Source: CAVTJL01 sp963828215
Lineage (GTDB): Bacteria > Pseudomonadota > Alphaproteobacteria > Geminicoccales > Geminicoccaceae
Direction: 5' to 3'
DNA: 64,000 nt
NCBI GenBank assembly: GCA_963828215.1
Contig: CAWHFO010000046.1
Location: 372,001 to 436,000, forward strand
This document shows, one piece after another, positions 1 through 8,495 of this stretch (the stretch's first letter is position 1; the number at the start of each line of letters is the position of its first letter). Both the position numbers and the translations under genes were made by a program. A model generated the notes under the pieces. It saw nothing but the letters and a program-made list of their open reading frames with translations. It was not told the DNA's origin and ran no database searches.

Positions 1-165
1 GGTCTTCAGCATCTGCTGGCGCCAAGTGTTGCCGGCGTAGGAGTTGCTGAGCGCGATGCCCATCTTGGCGGTGTCGGCGGCGGCCGCCGGTCCGGCGGCG
101 GCCATGCCGACGAGGGAGAGCGCCGTGCCCAGCATGAGCGCCGGGGCGAGAAGTCGTCCAATCAT
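1..165 (-). CDS. Sugar-type ABC transporter substrate-binding protein, N-terminal fragment
   Basis: The first 55 codons of a secreted protein that runs off the left edge of the window. Residues 1 to about 30 are a signal peptide: a short basic start, a hydrophobic core, then an Ala-rich cleavage region ending AAAAD. The mature protein opens with MGIALSNSYAGNTWRQQM, which matches the first strand of periplasmic sugar-binding proteins (Peripla_BP_4, ribose/xylose type). The start is fixed by a strong AGGAGG at 175-180, nine bases upstream of the ATG. The permease and ATPase genes would lie outside the window. Family assignment is by pattern; the ligand cannot be inferred. Confidence 0.7.
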   Translation of the reverse strand, partial: MIGRLLAPALMLGTALSLVGMAAAGPAAAADTAKMGIALSNSYAGNTWRQQMLKT

Positions 166-479
166 GGTGAGGAGCCTCCTTCTGGATTTTGAGCTGGCGC
201 CGCGCCGCTGATTGGCGGAGCGCCAGAGACCGGTCGCCGGGAGCCGGTGGACCCTTGAACGGGCCGCATCTAGCATCAGGACCCCCGAGGCACCAGCGGC
301 GCCGACGGTGCCCGACCGGGTTGCGGTCGCATGGCTCTCGCCGGCGGAGCCTTCGTTTCGACAAGGAGTGGCTCCGACAGCCTCCGGTCCCGCCCGCCGC
401 GCCGCTATTGGCGCTGGCGGCCGATGGCCCGGGGCGCGAAAGTCGGCAGCGACAGGCGATCGGAAGAGTGGACCAGGCG
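166..479. other. Divergent intergenic region
   Basis: About 310 bases between the leftward binding-protein gene and rightward pdxJ. It must carry both promoters, but apart from the ribosome binding site at 175-180 no convincing promoter pair, repeat or gene is visible. The pdxJ reading frame stays open upstream of its start, but that translation is Arg/Pro-rich and typical of non-coding high-GC DNA. Confidence 0.4.
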
Positions 480-1241
480 ATGCGGCGGCTGAGGCTCGGC
501 GTCAATATCGACCATGTGGCGACCCTGCGGAACGCCCGGGGTGGCCCGCATCCCGACCCGATCCGGGCGGCCCAGCTCGTCAAGGCCGCCGGCGGCGACG
601 GGATCACGGCCCATCTCCGCGAGGACCGCCGCCACATCGGCGACCGCGACATCGCCCGCCTGGTCGGCGAGTGCGATCTGCCGCTCAACCTCGAGATGGC
701 CGCCACGGAGGCCATGGAAGGCATCGCCAAGGCGGTGCGCCCGCATGCCTGCTGCATCGTCCCGGAGCGGCGGGAGGAGCGGACCACCGAGAACGGGCTC
801 GACGTCGCCGGCAATCGCGACCGTCTGGCCCGTCTGGCCCAGGAGCTGCGCGCTGCCGGGATCCGCGTCTCGCTGTTCGTCGACCCGGCACCGGCCCAGC
901 TCGAGGCGGCAAAGGCGGTGGGCGCCGACATCGTCGAGCTCCACACCGGAGCCTATTGCGAGGCCCAGGGCGAGGCGCAGGCCAAGGAGCTCGGCCGGCT
1001 CGCCGCCGCTGCCGCCCATGCCCGGAGCCTCGGCCTGGAATGCCATGCCGGCCACGGCCTCGGCTACGACAGCGTCGGGCCGGTCGCGGCTCTGCCCGAG
1101 CTGGTCGAGCTCAATATCGGCCACTTCCTGATCGGCGAGGCGATCTTTTCGGGATTCGTCCCCGCCGTGCGGCGGATGCGCGAGCTCATGGACGAAGCCG
1201 TCTCGGGCGCCACCGGGGGCGCGGCGGCGACCCAGGCTTGA
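480..1241 (+). CDS. pdxJ: Pyridoxine 5'-phosphate synthase PdxJ
   Basis: Catalyses the last ring-closing step of the DXP-dependent pyridoxal phosphate pathway, joining 1-deoxyxylulose 5-phosphate and aminoacetone 3-phosphate in the cytoplasm. The 253-residue length is usual for the family. Visible signatures are NIDHVATLRNARGG (residues 9-22), HLREDRRHI (45-53), the catalytic-region glutamate in NLEMA (about 72), HAGHGLGY (189-196) and NIGH (212-215). The ATG at 480 is chosen because it places the conserved MRRLRLGVNIDHVATLR at the N-terminus; the ribosome binding site is weak. In many alphaproteobacteria pdxJ is followed by acpS, then lepB; here only 234 non-coding bases separate it from lepB. 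Confidence 0.95.
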   Translation: MRRLRLGVNIDHVATLRNARGGPHPDPIRAAQLVKAAGGDGITAHLREDRRHIGDRDIARLVGECDLPLNLEMAATEAMEGIAKAVRPHACCIVPERREERTTENGLDVAGNRDRLARLAQELRAAGIRVSLFVDPAPAQLEAAKAVGADIVELHTGAYCEAQGEAQAKELGRLAAAAAHARSLGLECHAGHGLGYDSVGPVAALPELVELNIGHFLIGEAIFSGFVPAVRRMRELMDEAVSGATGGAAATQA

Positions 1242-1312
1242 CGCGCCCGCCCCCGGCGCGCAAGAGGCGCTGCACGCCGCCCGCGGCTCTCGGGTCGGGG
1301 CGCACCGGTCGC

Positions 1313-1341
1313 TTGTCCTGCCCACGTCCCTTCGCTAGTGT
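1313..1341 (+). promoter_or_regulatory. Candidate housekeeping promoter for lepB-rnc-era
   Basis: TTGTCC (1313-1318), a 17-base spacer and TAGTGT (1336-1341) resemble the alphaproteobacterial sigma-70 pattern and sit about 135 bases upstream of lepB. No other element of this quality is present between pdxJ and lepB. Assigned by eye only. Confidence 0.35.
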
Positions 1342-1475
1342 CGCCCGACCTTTTGGCGACCGGTCGGCGCTCCGCCAGCCGGCCGGCGCGCACCCAGCCG
1401 GAAAGCTGTCCACCAATCGGCACGGTCTTCGGACCACGCCCCTGACCGAGCGTCCTGATGCACGAGCCCGTAGCA

Positions 1476-2211
1476 ATGACAGAGCGCAAGACCGGCGGCG
1501 TCTGGGAGACGCTCAAGACGCTCGTCTACGCCGTCCTGATCGCGCTCGGCGTGCGCACCTTTCTCTTCGAGCCCTTCAATATCCCTTCGGGCTCGATGAA
1601 GCCGACGCTGCTGGTCGGCGACTACCTGTTCGTCTCCAAATTCTCCTACGGCTACAGCAAGTTCTCCTTCCCGTTCGGCCTGCCGCTGTTCGAGGGCCGC
1701 CTCTTCGGCCGTCTGCCCGACCGCGGCGACGTCGTGGTCTTCAAGCTGCCGTCGGACAACAAGACCGACTACATCAAGCGGATCATCGGTCTGCCCGGCG
1801 ACAAGATCCAGATGATCGACGACGTCCTCTACATCAACGGCAAGGCGGTGGACGAGCAGCCGGCGGGCGAGTTCAGGGACGAGGAGGGCGGCGAGGCCGT
1901 CATGGAGCCGCTCTTCCGCGAGACCCTGCCGGGCGGCGCCACCCATTTCATCATCGACCTCACCAAGACCGGGCCGCTCGACAGCACCCCGGTCTACGAG
2001 GTGCCGCCCGGCCATGTCTTCGCCATGGGGGACAATCGCGACAACTCGCTCGAATTCGCGCACGACCCAGGTCGGCTTCATCCCGGTCGAGAACCTCATC
2101 GGCCGCGCCCAGATCCTGTTCTTCTCGATCGACGACACGGCCCGCCTGGCCGAGCCCTGGACTTGGCCGACGGCGATCCGGTGGAACCGGATTTTGAATC
2201 TGATCCGGTGA
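1476..2211 (+). CDS. lepB: Signal peptidase I LepB (frameshifted at about 2053)
   Basis: Membrane-bound serine protease that removes signal peptides from exported proteins. An N-terminal membrane segment (about residues 13-30) is followed by box B PSGSMKPTL with catalytic Ser40, box D DYIKRIIGLPGD with catalytic Lys101, and box E GDNRDNS (about 185-191). The frame then breaks: one extra A in GAATTC near 2053 shifts the reading frame. Removing it gives NSLDSRTTQVGF and a normal end at 2211, total 244 residues. The start at 1476 matches family N-termini; an in-frame ATG at 1458 is an alternative. The stop overlaps the rnc start (GTGA, 2208-2211). The break is more likely a sequencing error than a real lesion because the gene is essential. 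Confidence 0.92.
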
Positions 2212-2936
2212 GCGGGGCCCTGGCCGCCACCCCTGTCCCGACCGGGCATCGGGCTCTCGAGGCCGCCCTCGGCTATCGCTTCGCCGAGCCCGGGCTGCTC
2301 GCCGAGGCCCTCACCCACGCCAGCAGCACCGGCAGCCGTGGCAGCCGGCGGCAGGGCGCCCTCAGCAACCAGCGGCTCGAGTTCCTGGGCGACCGGGTCC
2401 TGGCGCTGATCGTGGCCGGGATGCTGATCGACCGCTACCCCAAGGAGCCCGAGGGTGCCCTGAGCAAGCGCCTGGCCGTGCTGGTCAGCGGCGAGACCCT
2501 CTCGGCGGTCGCCCAGGAGCTCGGCGTCGAGGGGGCCCTCAGGGTGGCGGGCGAGCGGGGCTCCATTGGGCCGCCCAGCCGGCGCATGCGGGCCGACGCC
2601 TGCGAGGCGCTGATCGGCGCGCTCTATCTCGACGGCGGCCTCGATGCCGCCGCCGCCTTCGTCCGCGAGCGCTGGGCCGGGCGCGTGGCGGCCATGGCGA
2701 CCCCGCCCCACGATCCCAAGATGGCGCTCCAGGAATGGGCACAGGGCCGCGGCCTGCCGCTGCCGACCTACAGCGTCGCCGCGACCGAGGGGCCGGCCCA
2801 CGCGCCGGTCTTCCGCGTCGACGTCGCGATCGAGGGCTATCCCCCGGCCTCGGCCGAGGGCGGCTCGAAGCGCGCCGCCGAGCAGGATGCCGCCCGCCGC
2901 CTGCTCGTCGCGATCGAGAGCGCCGGTGGGCCCTGA
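2208..2936 (+). CDS. rnc: Ribonuclease III
   Basis: Cleaves double-stranded RNA in rRNA maturation and mRNA turnover. 242 residues, GTG start overlapping the lepB stop by four bases, which implies translational coupling. The signature NQRLEFLGDRVL lies at residues 54-65 with catalytic Glu58 and Asp62, and the second acidic pair in DACEALIGALYLDGG (Asp130, Glu133). A C-terminal dsRNA-binding domain (about 168-240) starts at DPKMALQEW and includes the basic GGSKRAAEQDAARRLL helix. The next gene, era, starts within its last codons. The frame is intact and all catalytic residues are present. Confidence 0.95.
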   Translation: MSGALAATPVPTGHRALEAALGYRFAEPGLLAEALTHASSTGSRGSRRQGALSNQRLEFLGDRVLALIVAGMLIDRYPKEPEGALSKRLAVLVSGETLSAVAQELGVEGALRVAGERGSIGPPSRRMRADACEALIGALYLDGGLDAAAAFVRERWAGRVAAMATPPHDPKMALQEWAQGRGLPLPTYSVAATEGPAHAPVFRVDVAIEGYPPASAEGGSKRAAEQDAARRLLVAIESAGGP

Positions 2937-3859
2937 GCCCCCGAGCCCGACTCCTCCGGGCCCGCCGACCCGGGCCGGCTTCATCGCCATCCTGGGCGCC
3001 CCCAACGTCGGCAAGTCGAGCCTCCTCAACCGCCTCGTCGGTGCCAAGGTCTCGATCGTCTCGCCCAAGGTCCAGACCACCCGCCGACGCATCATCGGCA
3101 TCACCATCCGAGGCGCGGTCCAGGTGATGTTCGTCGATACGCCCGGCATCTTCGAGCCCGGCAAGCGGCTCGAGCGGGCGATGGTCGACGCGGCCTGGGG
3201 CGGGGCCGCCGATGCCGATCTCGTCCTCGTCCTTCTGGACGCCAGGCGCGGCCTCGATGGCGACAGCCGCCGCGTCATCGAGGGTGTCAAAAAAGCCCGC
3301 CGCCAGGCGGTGCTGGCGATCAACAAGATCGACCTCGTGCCGCCGGCCCGCCTGCTGCCGCTCATCAAGGAGGCCAACGGCCTCCTGCCGTTCGCCGCGA
3401 CCTTCCTGGTCTCGGCCCTCGCGGGCGACGGCTGCGACGACCTCCTGGCCGATCTCGCGGCACGGCTGCCCGAAGGCCCCTGGCTCTTCCCCGAGGACCA
3501 GCTCTCCGACCTCTCCGACCGCGCCATGGCCGCCGAGGTCACCCGCGAGCAGCTCTTCCTGCAGCTCGAGCAGGAGCTGCCCTACAGCACCACCGTCGAG
3601 ACCGAGCAGTGGCTGGCGAGCCCGGACGGCGGCGAGATCCGCATCGACCAGACCATCTACGTCCAGCGCCCCGGCCAGAAAGCCATCGTCCTCGGGCAAG
3701 GGCGGCCGCCAGATAAAGGCCATCGGCGAGACGGCCCGCAAGGAGCTCGAGGCCACCCTCGGCGTCCGCGTCCACCTTTTCCTCTTCGTCAAGGTGCGCG
3801 AGCGCTGGACCGACGACCCCGAGCGCTACCGCGAGGCCGGCCTCGACTTCCCCCGCTGA
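2926..3859 (+). CDS. era: GTPase Era (frameshifted at about 3695)
   Basis: GTP-binding protein that chaperones 16S rRNA processing and 30S assembly. G1 GAPNVGKS (residues 24-31), switch region QTTRRR, G3 DTPG (71-74) and G4 NKID (132-135) are present. The C-terminal KH domain with GKGGRQIKAIG lies after a +1 frameshift: an extra G in the GGG run at 3694-3696. Removing it gives an intact 310-residue protein ending GLDFPR. The GTG start at 2926 overlaps rnc by 11 bases. recO, which often follows era, is absent; a tandem repeat and a convergent gene follow instead. The lesion is probably a sequence error because era is normally essential. Confidence 0.93.
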
Positions 3860-3871
3860 TTCCCGAGCCGA

Positions 3872-3943
3872 CCCGCCTCAAGCAGGCCGAAGGCCGGTAG
3901 GCGACGGTAAAGCCCGCCTCAAGCAGGCCGAAGGCCGGTAGGC
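3872..3943. repeat. Two perfect 31-bp direct repeats after era
   Basis: The same 31-base unit (beginning CCCGCCTCAAGCAGG and ending GGCCGGTAGGC) occurs at 3872-3902 and 3913-3943, separated by ten bases. Each copy contains a GGCC-GAA-GGCC mini-hairpin. The pair lies exactly between the convergent ends of era and the DUF1345 gene, so a transcription-end or simple tandem-duplication origin is plausible. Confidence 0.8.
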
Positions 3944-3948
3944 AACCA

Positions 3949-4611
3949 TCAAAGCAGGCTGGCCGCGATGTTGATCGTGAGCGCCAGGATCACCGTGTTG
4001 AAGACGAAGGCCACGATGCCCTGGACCAGCGACAGGCGGCGCATCGTCTTGCTCGTCACCCCCACGTCCGAGACCTGGGCCGTCATGCCGATCACGAACG
4101 AGAAGTACATGAAGTCCCAATAGTCCGGCGCGGGGTCGCTCGGGAAGTCGAGCCCGCCGCGCTCCGTGCGGCCTGGGCCGGGCTCGCCGTCGCCGTAATA
4201 TTCCTGCGCATAGTGCACCGCGAAGATGGTGTGCACGACCGTCCAGGAGATGAGGATCGTGGCGCCGCCGGCGACCAGGCGCACCAGGCGCTGGTCCCAG
4301 TCGGCCGGTGCCGCGGTCATCACCGCCGCGATGGCGACGAGGCTCACCAGCGCCGCCGCGAGCGCGATCAGCAGGTTAGCGCCGGCCCCGAGATCCTGGG
4401 CGTCCGCCTTCCGCCGCATCTGCGCCACGTCGGTGCGCGCCATCATCAGCAGCGCCAGGACGATATAGAGGGTGGCGCCTGTGTCCCAGGCGATCGCGGT
4501 GCGAGCGCTCAGCAGATAGTGGCCGGGGATCGCCGCGAAGACCAAGAGCCCGAGCGCGACACAGCCCAGCAGGCGCGGCCGCGCCCGCACCACCCGGAGA
4601 ACCCCCCGCAC
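3949..4611 (-). CDS. DUF1345 family membrane protein
   Basis: Integral membrane protein of the DUF1345 family, function unknown. Four to five hydrophobic segments are visible, and the family-like regions TGATLYIVLALLMMART, VHTIFAVHYAQEYY, YWDFMYFSFVIGMTAQVSDV and TVILALTINI occur in the expected order towards the C-terminus. Its C-terminus is well defined, but the start is not: the frame stays open far upstream with Arg-rich, non-coding-looking sequence. A GTG at 4611 is chosen because it begins just before the first hydrophobic segment and has a purine-rich GGGAGG about 14 bases upstream. It is convergent with era and separated from it by the 31-bp repeats. Confidence 0.75.
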   Translation of the reverse strand: MRGVLRVVRARPRLLGCVALGLLVFAAIPGHYLLSARTAIAWDTGATLYIVLALLMMARTDVAQMRRKADAQDLGAGANLLIALAAALVSLVAIAAVMTAAPADWDQRLVRLVAGGATILISWTVVHTIFAVHYAQEYYGDGEPGPGRTERGGLDFPSDPAPDYWDFMYFSFVIGMTAQVSDVGVTSKTMRRLSLVQGIVAFVFNTVILALTINIAASLL

Positions 4612-4972
4612 GACCGCCAATCGAGCCTCCCGCCCCCGCCAGCCCGGCCGACCATCGAGCACCCACCCGCCCGAGGCAAGCCCGACGGCCCGGCGCCCCC
4701 CGGAGCAGGAGGTGCCCGCCCATCTCGACCACCGGCCCGCCCGTATCGAGCGCCGCCTCGAGTTCGACCGACGAGCCGAGCGGCTGAGGCGCGTCTGGCG
4801 GCCGAGATGGTGACAGCTCCATACAAGACGCATCGGGCTGCGCACCGGCACCGTCACTCCTCCTCGGTCGCCAGATATTCCCCGATGGCCCGCCGGGCGC
4901 AGCGTTCGCCCCTCGACAAGCGCGTCCTCCCGTGGCTGGGTGGTCCGGGAAGCTCACCCGCCGGGACTGCCC

Positions 4973-5599
4973 ATGCTCCTCCACACCTGGCTCGCCTTCG
5001 TCGCCGCCTCCTCGATCCTCCTGGTGATCCCGGGGCCCACCGTGCTTCTCATCGTCTCCTACGCCCTGGGCCAGGGCTGGCGCGTCGCGCTGCCGATGGC
5101 GGTCGGCGTGGCCTTGGGCGACTTCACCGCCATGACTCTTTCGCTTGCCGGCCTCGGCGCGCTGCTCGCCACCTCGGCCACGGTCTTCACCGTGCTCAAA
5201 TGGATCGGTGCCGCCTACCTCGTCTGGCTGGGCATCAAGCTCTGGCGCGCCGGCGACAGGCTCGACGCCAGTCCGCGCACCGACGCCGTCTCGCCCGCCC
5301 GCATGCTCGCCCACGCCTGGCTCGTCACCGCCCTCAACCCCAAAGGCATTACTTTCTTTATCGCCTTCCTCCCCCAGTTCCTCGACCCTCGGGCCGACTT
5401 CCTCACCCAGGCAATCCTCCTCGAGGCCACCTTCCTGACCCTCGCCTTCATCAACGCGGTCGCCTACGCCCTCCTCGCCGCCCGCGCGCGGCGCACCGTC
5501 CGCAGCCCGAAAGTGCTGCGTCTCGTCAACCGCATCGGCGGCACCCTCCTGATCGGCGCCGGCCTCGCCACGGTGAGGCTCGCGGGCGCGCGGCAATAG
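4973..5599 (+). CDS. LysE/RhtB-family amino acid exporter
   Basis: A 208-residue inner-membrane exporter of the LysE superfamily, members of which export amino acids or homoserine lactones; the substrate here is unknown. The N-terminal membrane segment carries the family motif IPGPTVLLIVSYALGQGW, followed by GVALGDFTAM, the amphipathic KWIGAAYLVWLGIKLWR, and NPKGITFFIAFLPQF; six hydrophobic segments in total. ATG 4973 matches family N-termini (MLLHTWLAFVAASSILL); the ribosome binding site is weak. The divergent neighbour at 4611 leaves about 360 bases in which no other gene is visible. Confidence 0.9.
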   Translation: MLLHTWLAFVAASSILLVIPGPTVLLIVSYALGQGWRVALPMAVGVALGDFTAMTLSLAGLGALLATSATVFTVLKWIGAAYLVWLGIKLWRAGDRLDASPRTDAVSPARMLAHAWLVTALNPKGITFFIAFLPQFLDPRADFLTQAILLEATFLTLAFINAVAYALLAARARRTVRSPKVLRLVNRIGGTLLIGAGLATVRLAGARQ

Positions 5600-5618
5600 A
5601 GAGTACTGGTATTGGCGC

Positions 5619-5855
5619 CTAAAGATAGTCCAGGCGCTTATAAATAAGCGCGTTTGACGGAAGATCTATTAGATATCCGAAGTTATCTTCCTTCAATTTA
5701 CAATCATCAAGATATTTCCTTATAATATTCGCGAGGGTTCGTTGCTAACCTGTGGGGAAACTTAGACCGTACAGCCTATTTTGTCTCTCAACAATAATAA
5801 TCTTGTTTGTAGGAGCGTCAGGGAGGGGCATATCACCGCCGAAGAGAAGCTTCAT
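5619..5855 (-). pseudogene. Low-GC gene remnant with an in-frame TAG
   Basis: In a markedly AT-rich patch (about 5640-5830) the minus strand reads as one 79-codon frame from ATG 5855 to TAG 5619, broken only by an in-frame TAG at 5747-5745. The translation looks like protein, with segments KIIIVERQNRLYGL before the stop and NIIRKYLDDCKLKEDNFGYL and DLPSNALIYKRLDYL after it. Base composition differs sharply from the host, and an IS1380 remnant lies next to it, so this is probably the tail of a horizontally acquired gene. I do not recognise the family. Confidence 0.4.
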
Positions 5856-6330
5856 GGCCGACGCTCCCCGATCTAGTCTTCTCCTCGCCAATGGACGGCA
5901 TGACTCTTGTCGCTTTTAAAGTGAGCACTTGGCGGGCGGAGCGTGACGAGACCGCATCGACGTTTGGCCGTCTGGGCAGCGTAGGTTGGATGACGCTGCG
6001 GCGCGCGTGACCGCGGCGCTTTTGCCTCCGGGTCGCATCGGCGGTGAGCGTCTGGTCAGCGATCTCGGAGCCAAGACCCGACGCTCGCTCCGACCAATCC
6101 TCGCGGGGGCTGGATTCCACCCTGCGCGGGGATGAGCGGAAGGTGGCCGGCGATGGGCGGGAGGGGCACCGGGATAAGTCGGGATATCGGAATGAGCGGG
6201 GACCGGTGGCGCCCCTCCCACCCGTTCGTCCCCGCGCAGGCGGGGACCCAGGCAGGGCGGCGGTGATGCAGGAGTATAATCCTTGACCTTGAGCCCGTGC
6301 TCCGGCATAAGCTTTCCGGTTTTCTTCTCT
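5856..6330. other. Non-coding scar beside the IS remnant
   Basis: No gene is supported. The stretch contains two segments resembling the short palindromic repeats common in alphaproteobacterial intergenic DNA (one near 6090-6145, imperfect; one at 6228-6247, perfect). A long minus-strand frame through it is only a read-through of the truncated transposase. Confidence 0.45.
6228..6247. repeat. REP-like palindrome
   Basis: A perfect stem GTCCCCGC / GCGGGGAC with a four-base GCAG loop, embedded in CGTTCGTCCCCGCGCAGG. This form of palindrome is widespread in alphaproteobacterial intergenic DNA. A degenerate relative occurs about 120 bases upstream. Confidence 0.6.
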
Positions 6331-6434
6331 CTAGACCGAAGCAGGATCTTCGCCAATAGGCGGGGTGAGCACGTCGGAATTTTGATTTTGGTGCAGGAGT
6401 TCGGAGGCGAGGTGGCGCTTGCCTTCATTCTTGA
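6331..6434 (-). pseudogene. Unidentified 3' gene fragment fused to the IS remnant
   Basis: Directly beyond the point where transposase similarity stops (about 6435), the minus strand, in a different frame, reads KNEGKRHLASELLHQNQNSD and ends at TAG 6333-6331. The composition is lower in GC and looks coding, so this may be the C-terminal tail of another gene joined to the IS by deletion. Too short to identify. Confidence 0.3.
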
Positions 6435-7445
6435 GTAGACGTCCTCGTACAGCCAACGGGGCGCGCCGGCGAGGTTGGTGGCGATGAACCGGCTGTCGCT
6501 GCACCGGTCCGACGCCTCCAACCGGACGATGACCCGGCGCTCGACGCTCCAGGTCTTGGCGGCGTAGCGGAACTCGTCGTAGCGGCGGACCTTCTCGGCC
6601 TCGCCCTCGATCCGACGAAGGGCCGCCTCCTCGGCGAGGGCCGTCACACGGGCGAGCAGGACCTTGTTGCCGGCGAGGCCGAAGGCGTAGGCGACCCGGT
6701 TGCGCTCGCACCAGCTCATGGCCTCGTGGCGCCCGTAGTGGCTGTCGCCGCGGACCAGGATGTCGACACGGGGCCAGCGCCGGCGGATGGCGCCAATGAC
6801 GTGACGCAGGACGAGCGCGACCTCGGCCCCGTCGGGGGTCTTGCCGGGCCGCAGAATCACCGCCACCGGCTTGCCCGTGGTCGCCTCGTAGACGTGGATC
6901 GGCAGGAAGCAGCGTTCGTCATGGTAGGTGTGGAAGAGGGAGAGCTGCTGCCGACCGTGGGCGGGATCGCAGGTATCGTCGATGTCGAGCACGATCCGGT
7001 TCGGCACCACGGTGAAGCTATCGCAGAACAGCTCGACCATGGCCGCCATCATCCGCTTGAGCGCGATGGCGCCGGGCAAGTTCTCCAGCCGACACATGGT
7101 CGGCTGCGAGCACAGATCGTCGCCGCTCTCGGGCAGCCGCCCGACCGCCATCTTGAACGCCGGGTCGAGGCGCAGCGCGTCGCAGTCGTTCGCGTCCGGA
7201 TAGCCGGCCGCGATCAGCAGCATCCGGAAGCGGATCATGTCGGTGAGCGTGTGCCGCACCCGCTCCGGCGACCGCGGGTCGGTGAGGCAGCGCGCCAAGC
7301 GCTGCGCGATCCCGAGCCGACGTTCGGTCTCGGCCAGCAGCAGCACGCCCACGTCCGAGGTCAGCCGACCGCCATCGAAGGTGATGTGCACCGGCTTGCC
7401 GCCGACCGGTGACAAGCCGGGGAGGAGCGAGGCATTCTCTGCCAT
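6435..7445 (-). mobile_element. IS1380-family transposase, C-terminally deleted
   Basis: The N-terminal and central two thirds of an IS1380-type DDE transposase. Family features are HITFDGGRLTSDVGVLLL near the N-terminus, LDIDDT (first catalytic Asp), FHTYHDERCFLPIHVY and VRGDSHYGRHEAM (second catalytic Asp). Similarity stops at APRWLYEDVY (about 6435), just before the region carrying the catalytic glutamate (usually ARGQAEN-like), so the element should be inactive. ATG at 7445. Beyond the break lie a foreign fragment, palindromic repeats and an AT-rich gene remnant. Terminal inverted repeats were not recognised. The frame reads on to 5916 as meaningless Pro/Arg-rich sequence. Confidence 0.85.
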
Positions 7446-7566
7446 GGCGGGCGCGGTACTCCGTCGAGCCGTGCTGTCTCTGCTTCAGCACCAGAAACAT
7501 ACACGAACTGAGACATTTACGCCGCGCCCGCCGCCTTCCGGCTAAGCCCCGTATTTTTCGGTAGCC

Positions 7567-8373
7567 ATGCCCGATCCCACCCCCGCCGCAGCCAAGAAAC
7601 GCGGCCCGAAGACGCCCGAGGGCAAGGCGCGCTCCTCGATGAACGCGCTCAGGCACGGCCTCCGCGCGAAGCGTTTTCTGCTCCTCCCCGAGGAGGACTC
7701 CGAGGAATTCTCTGCGTTCGCCGCCGACATCCGGGCCGCCTACCGGCCGACCGACGCGGTCGAGGCGGGCCATGTCGAGGCCATCCTCGTCGCCATGTGG
7801 CGGGAGATCCGCGCCGACCGCATCGAGGGCGAGGTGATGGTCCGCAACAAGCCGGGCCCCCCGGGCCAGAGCCACGGCACCGACCTCTATCGCCACGACG
7901 AGCGAGCCTCGCTGACGACCGCGCTCCGCTACCGCACCCAGGCCCAGATGGAGCTGAGGCGCGCCACCGACCTCTTCTGGCGCCACAGGAAGGCACGGCT
8001 CGCGGGGCTGCTCGAGGAGGGGGAGGAGGCCGAGGTCGGGGTCGCCCCGGCCGAGACGCCCGCTCCGTGCACGAACGAATTCGCCAACGAGAACGCCCCG
8101 CCCGCCGCCGCTGCCCGAGCCCGCACCCGCCGAGGCCGATTCTGCACGAACGAATTCCCTGCCCCCGCCCCGCCGCCGCCCGAGGAGCCCCGGGACGACA
8201 CGGTCACGCTGCTCTCGACCTACCGGACCCTGAAGAAACAGTCGGCGACGGACGCCTGGGCGTGGCTGAACGAGCTGACGGCCGAGGAGATCCGGCAGAT
8301 CCAGACGGCGGTGGCGAGCGAGCTGGCCTGGCAGCGCGGCAAAGGCGGCGCCGACGGCCGGCCGGGGGCGTAG
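7567..8373 (+). CDS. Conserved hypothetical protein with GPKTPEGKARSSMNALRHGL motif
   Basis: A 268-residue soluble protein with no enzyme motif. The N-terminus carries a basic segment (GPKTPEGKARSSMNALRHGL, about residues 13-32) that recurs in many hypothetical proteins of alphaproteobacteria and planctomycetes, often beside mobile DNA. The middle is helical and charged (ALRYRTQAQMELRRATDLFW). A Pro/Ala-rich linker contains two copies of CTNEF (about 170 and 196), and the C-terminus is helical (AWAWLNELTAEEIRQIQ). It sits 120 bases from the divergent transposase. No function should be inferred; nucleic-acid binding is possible from the basic N-terminus. The gene at the right end of the window may belong to the same kind of accessory DNA. 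Confidence 0.7.
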   Translation: MPDPTPAAAKKRGPKTPEGKARSSMNALRHGLRAKRFLLLPEEDSEEFSAFAADIRAAYRPTDAVEAGHVEAILVAMWREIRADRIEGEVMVRNKPGPPGQSHGTDLYRHDERASLTTALRYRTQAQMELRRATDLFWRHRKARLAGLLEEGEEAEVGVAPAETPAPCTNEFANENAPPAAAARARTRRGRFCTNEFPAPAPPPPEEPRDDTVTLLSTYRTLKKQSATDAWAWLNELTAEEIRQIQTAVASELAWQRGKGGADGRPGA

Positions 8374-8495
8374 CGCGGGGGCGTCGACCTCGGACCGCGA
8401 TTCGGGCATGCTGAGGCCGCCCGATCAGGATCAGCGGCCATGCCTCTCTCGTTCCCGCTATCGCACCTCGGCGCGGCCCTCAGGCGGACCCGGCC

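Noticed and set aside
2040..2060. Programmed ribosomal frameshift in lepB (and similarly in other genes)
   Set aside because: No slippery heptamer or downstream pseudoknot is apparent, and unrelated genes throughout the window show the same kind of +1 break.
1335..3542. 735-codon open frame antisense to lepB-rnc-era
   Set aside because: High GC3 keeps antisense frames open; the translation is Arg/Gly/Ala-rich with no family features while the sense genes are clear.
3872..3943. Minimal CRISPR or attachment-site pair
   Set aside because: Only two copies with a ten-base spacer, no integrase or cas gene nearby.
5916..6434. C-terminal 170 residues of the transposase open frame
   Set aside because: Beyond about 6435 the sequence no longer resembles IS1380 transposases and reads through palindromic repeats as Pro/Arg-rich nonsense.
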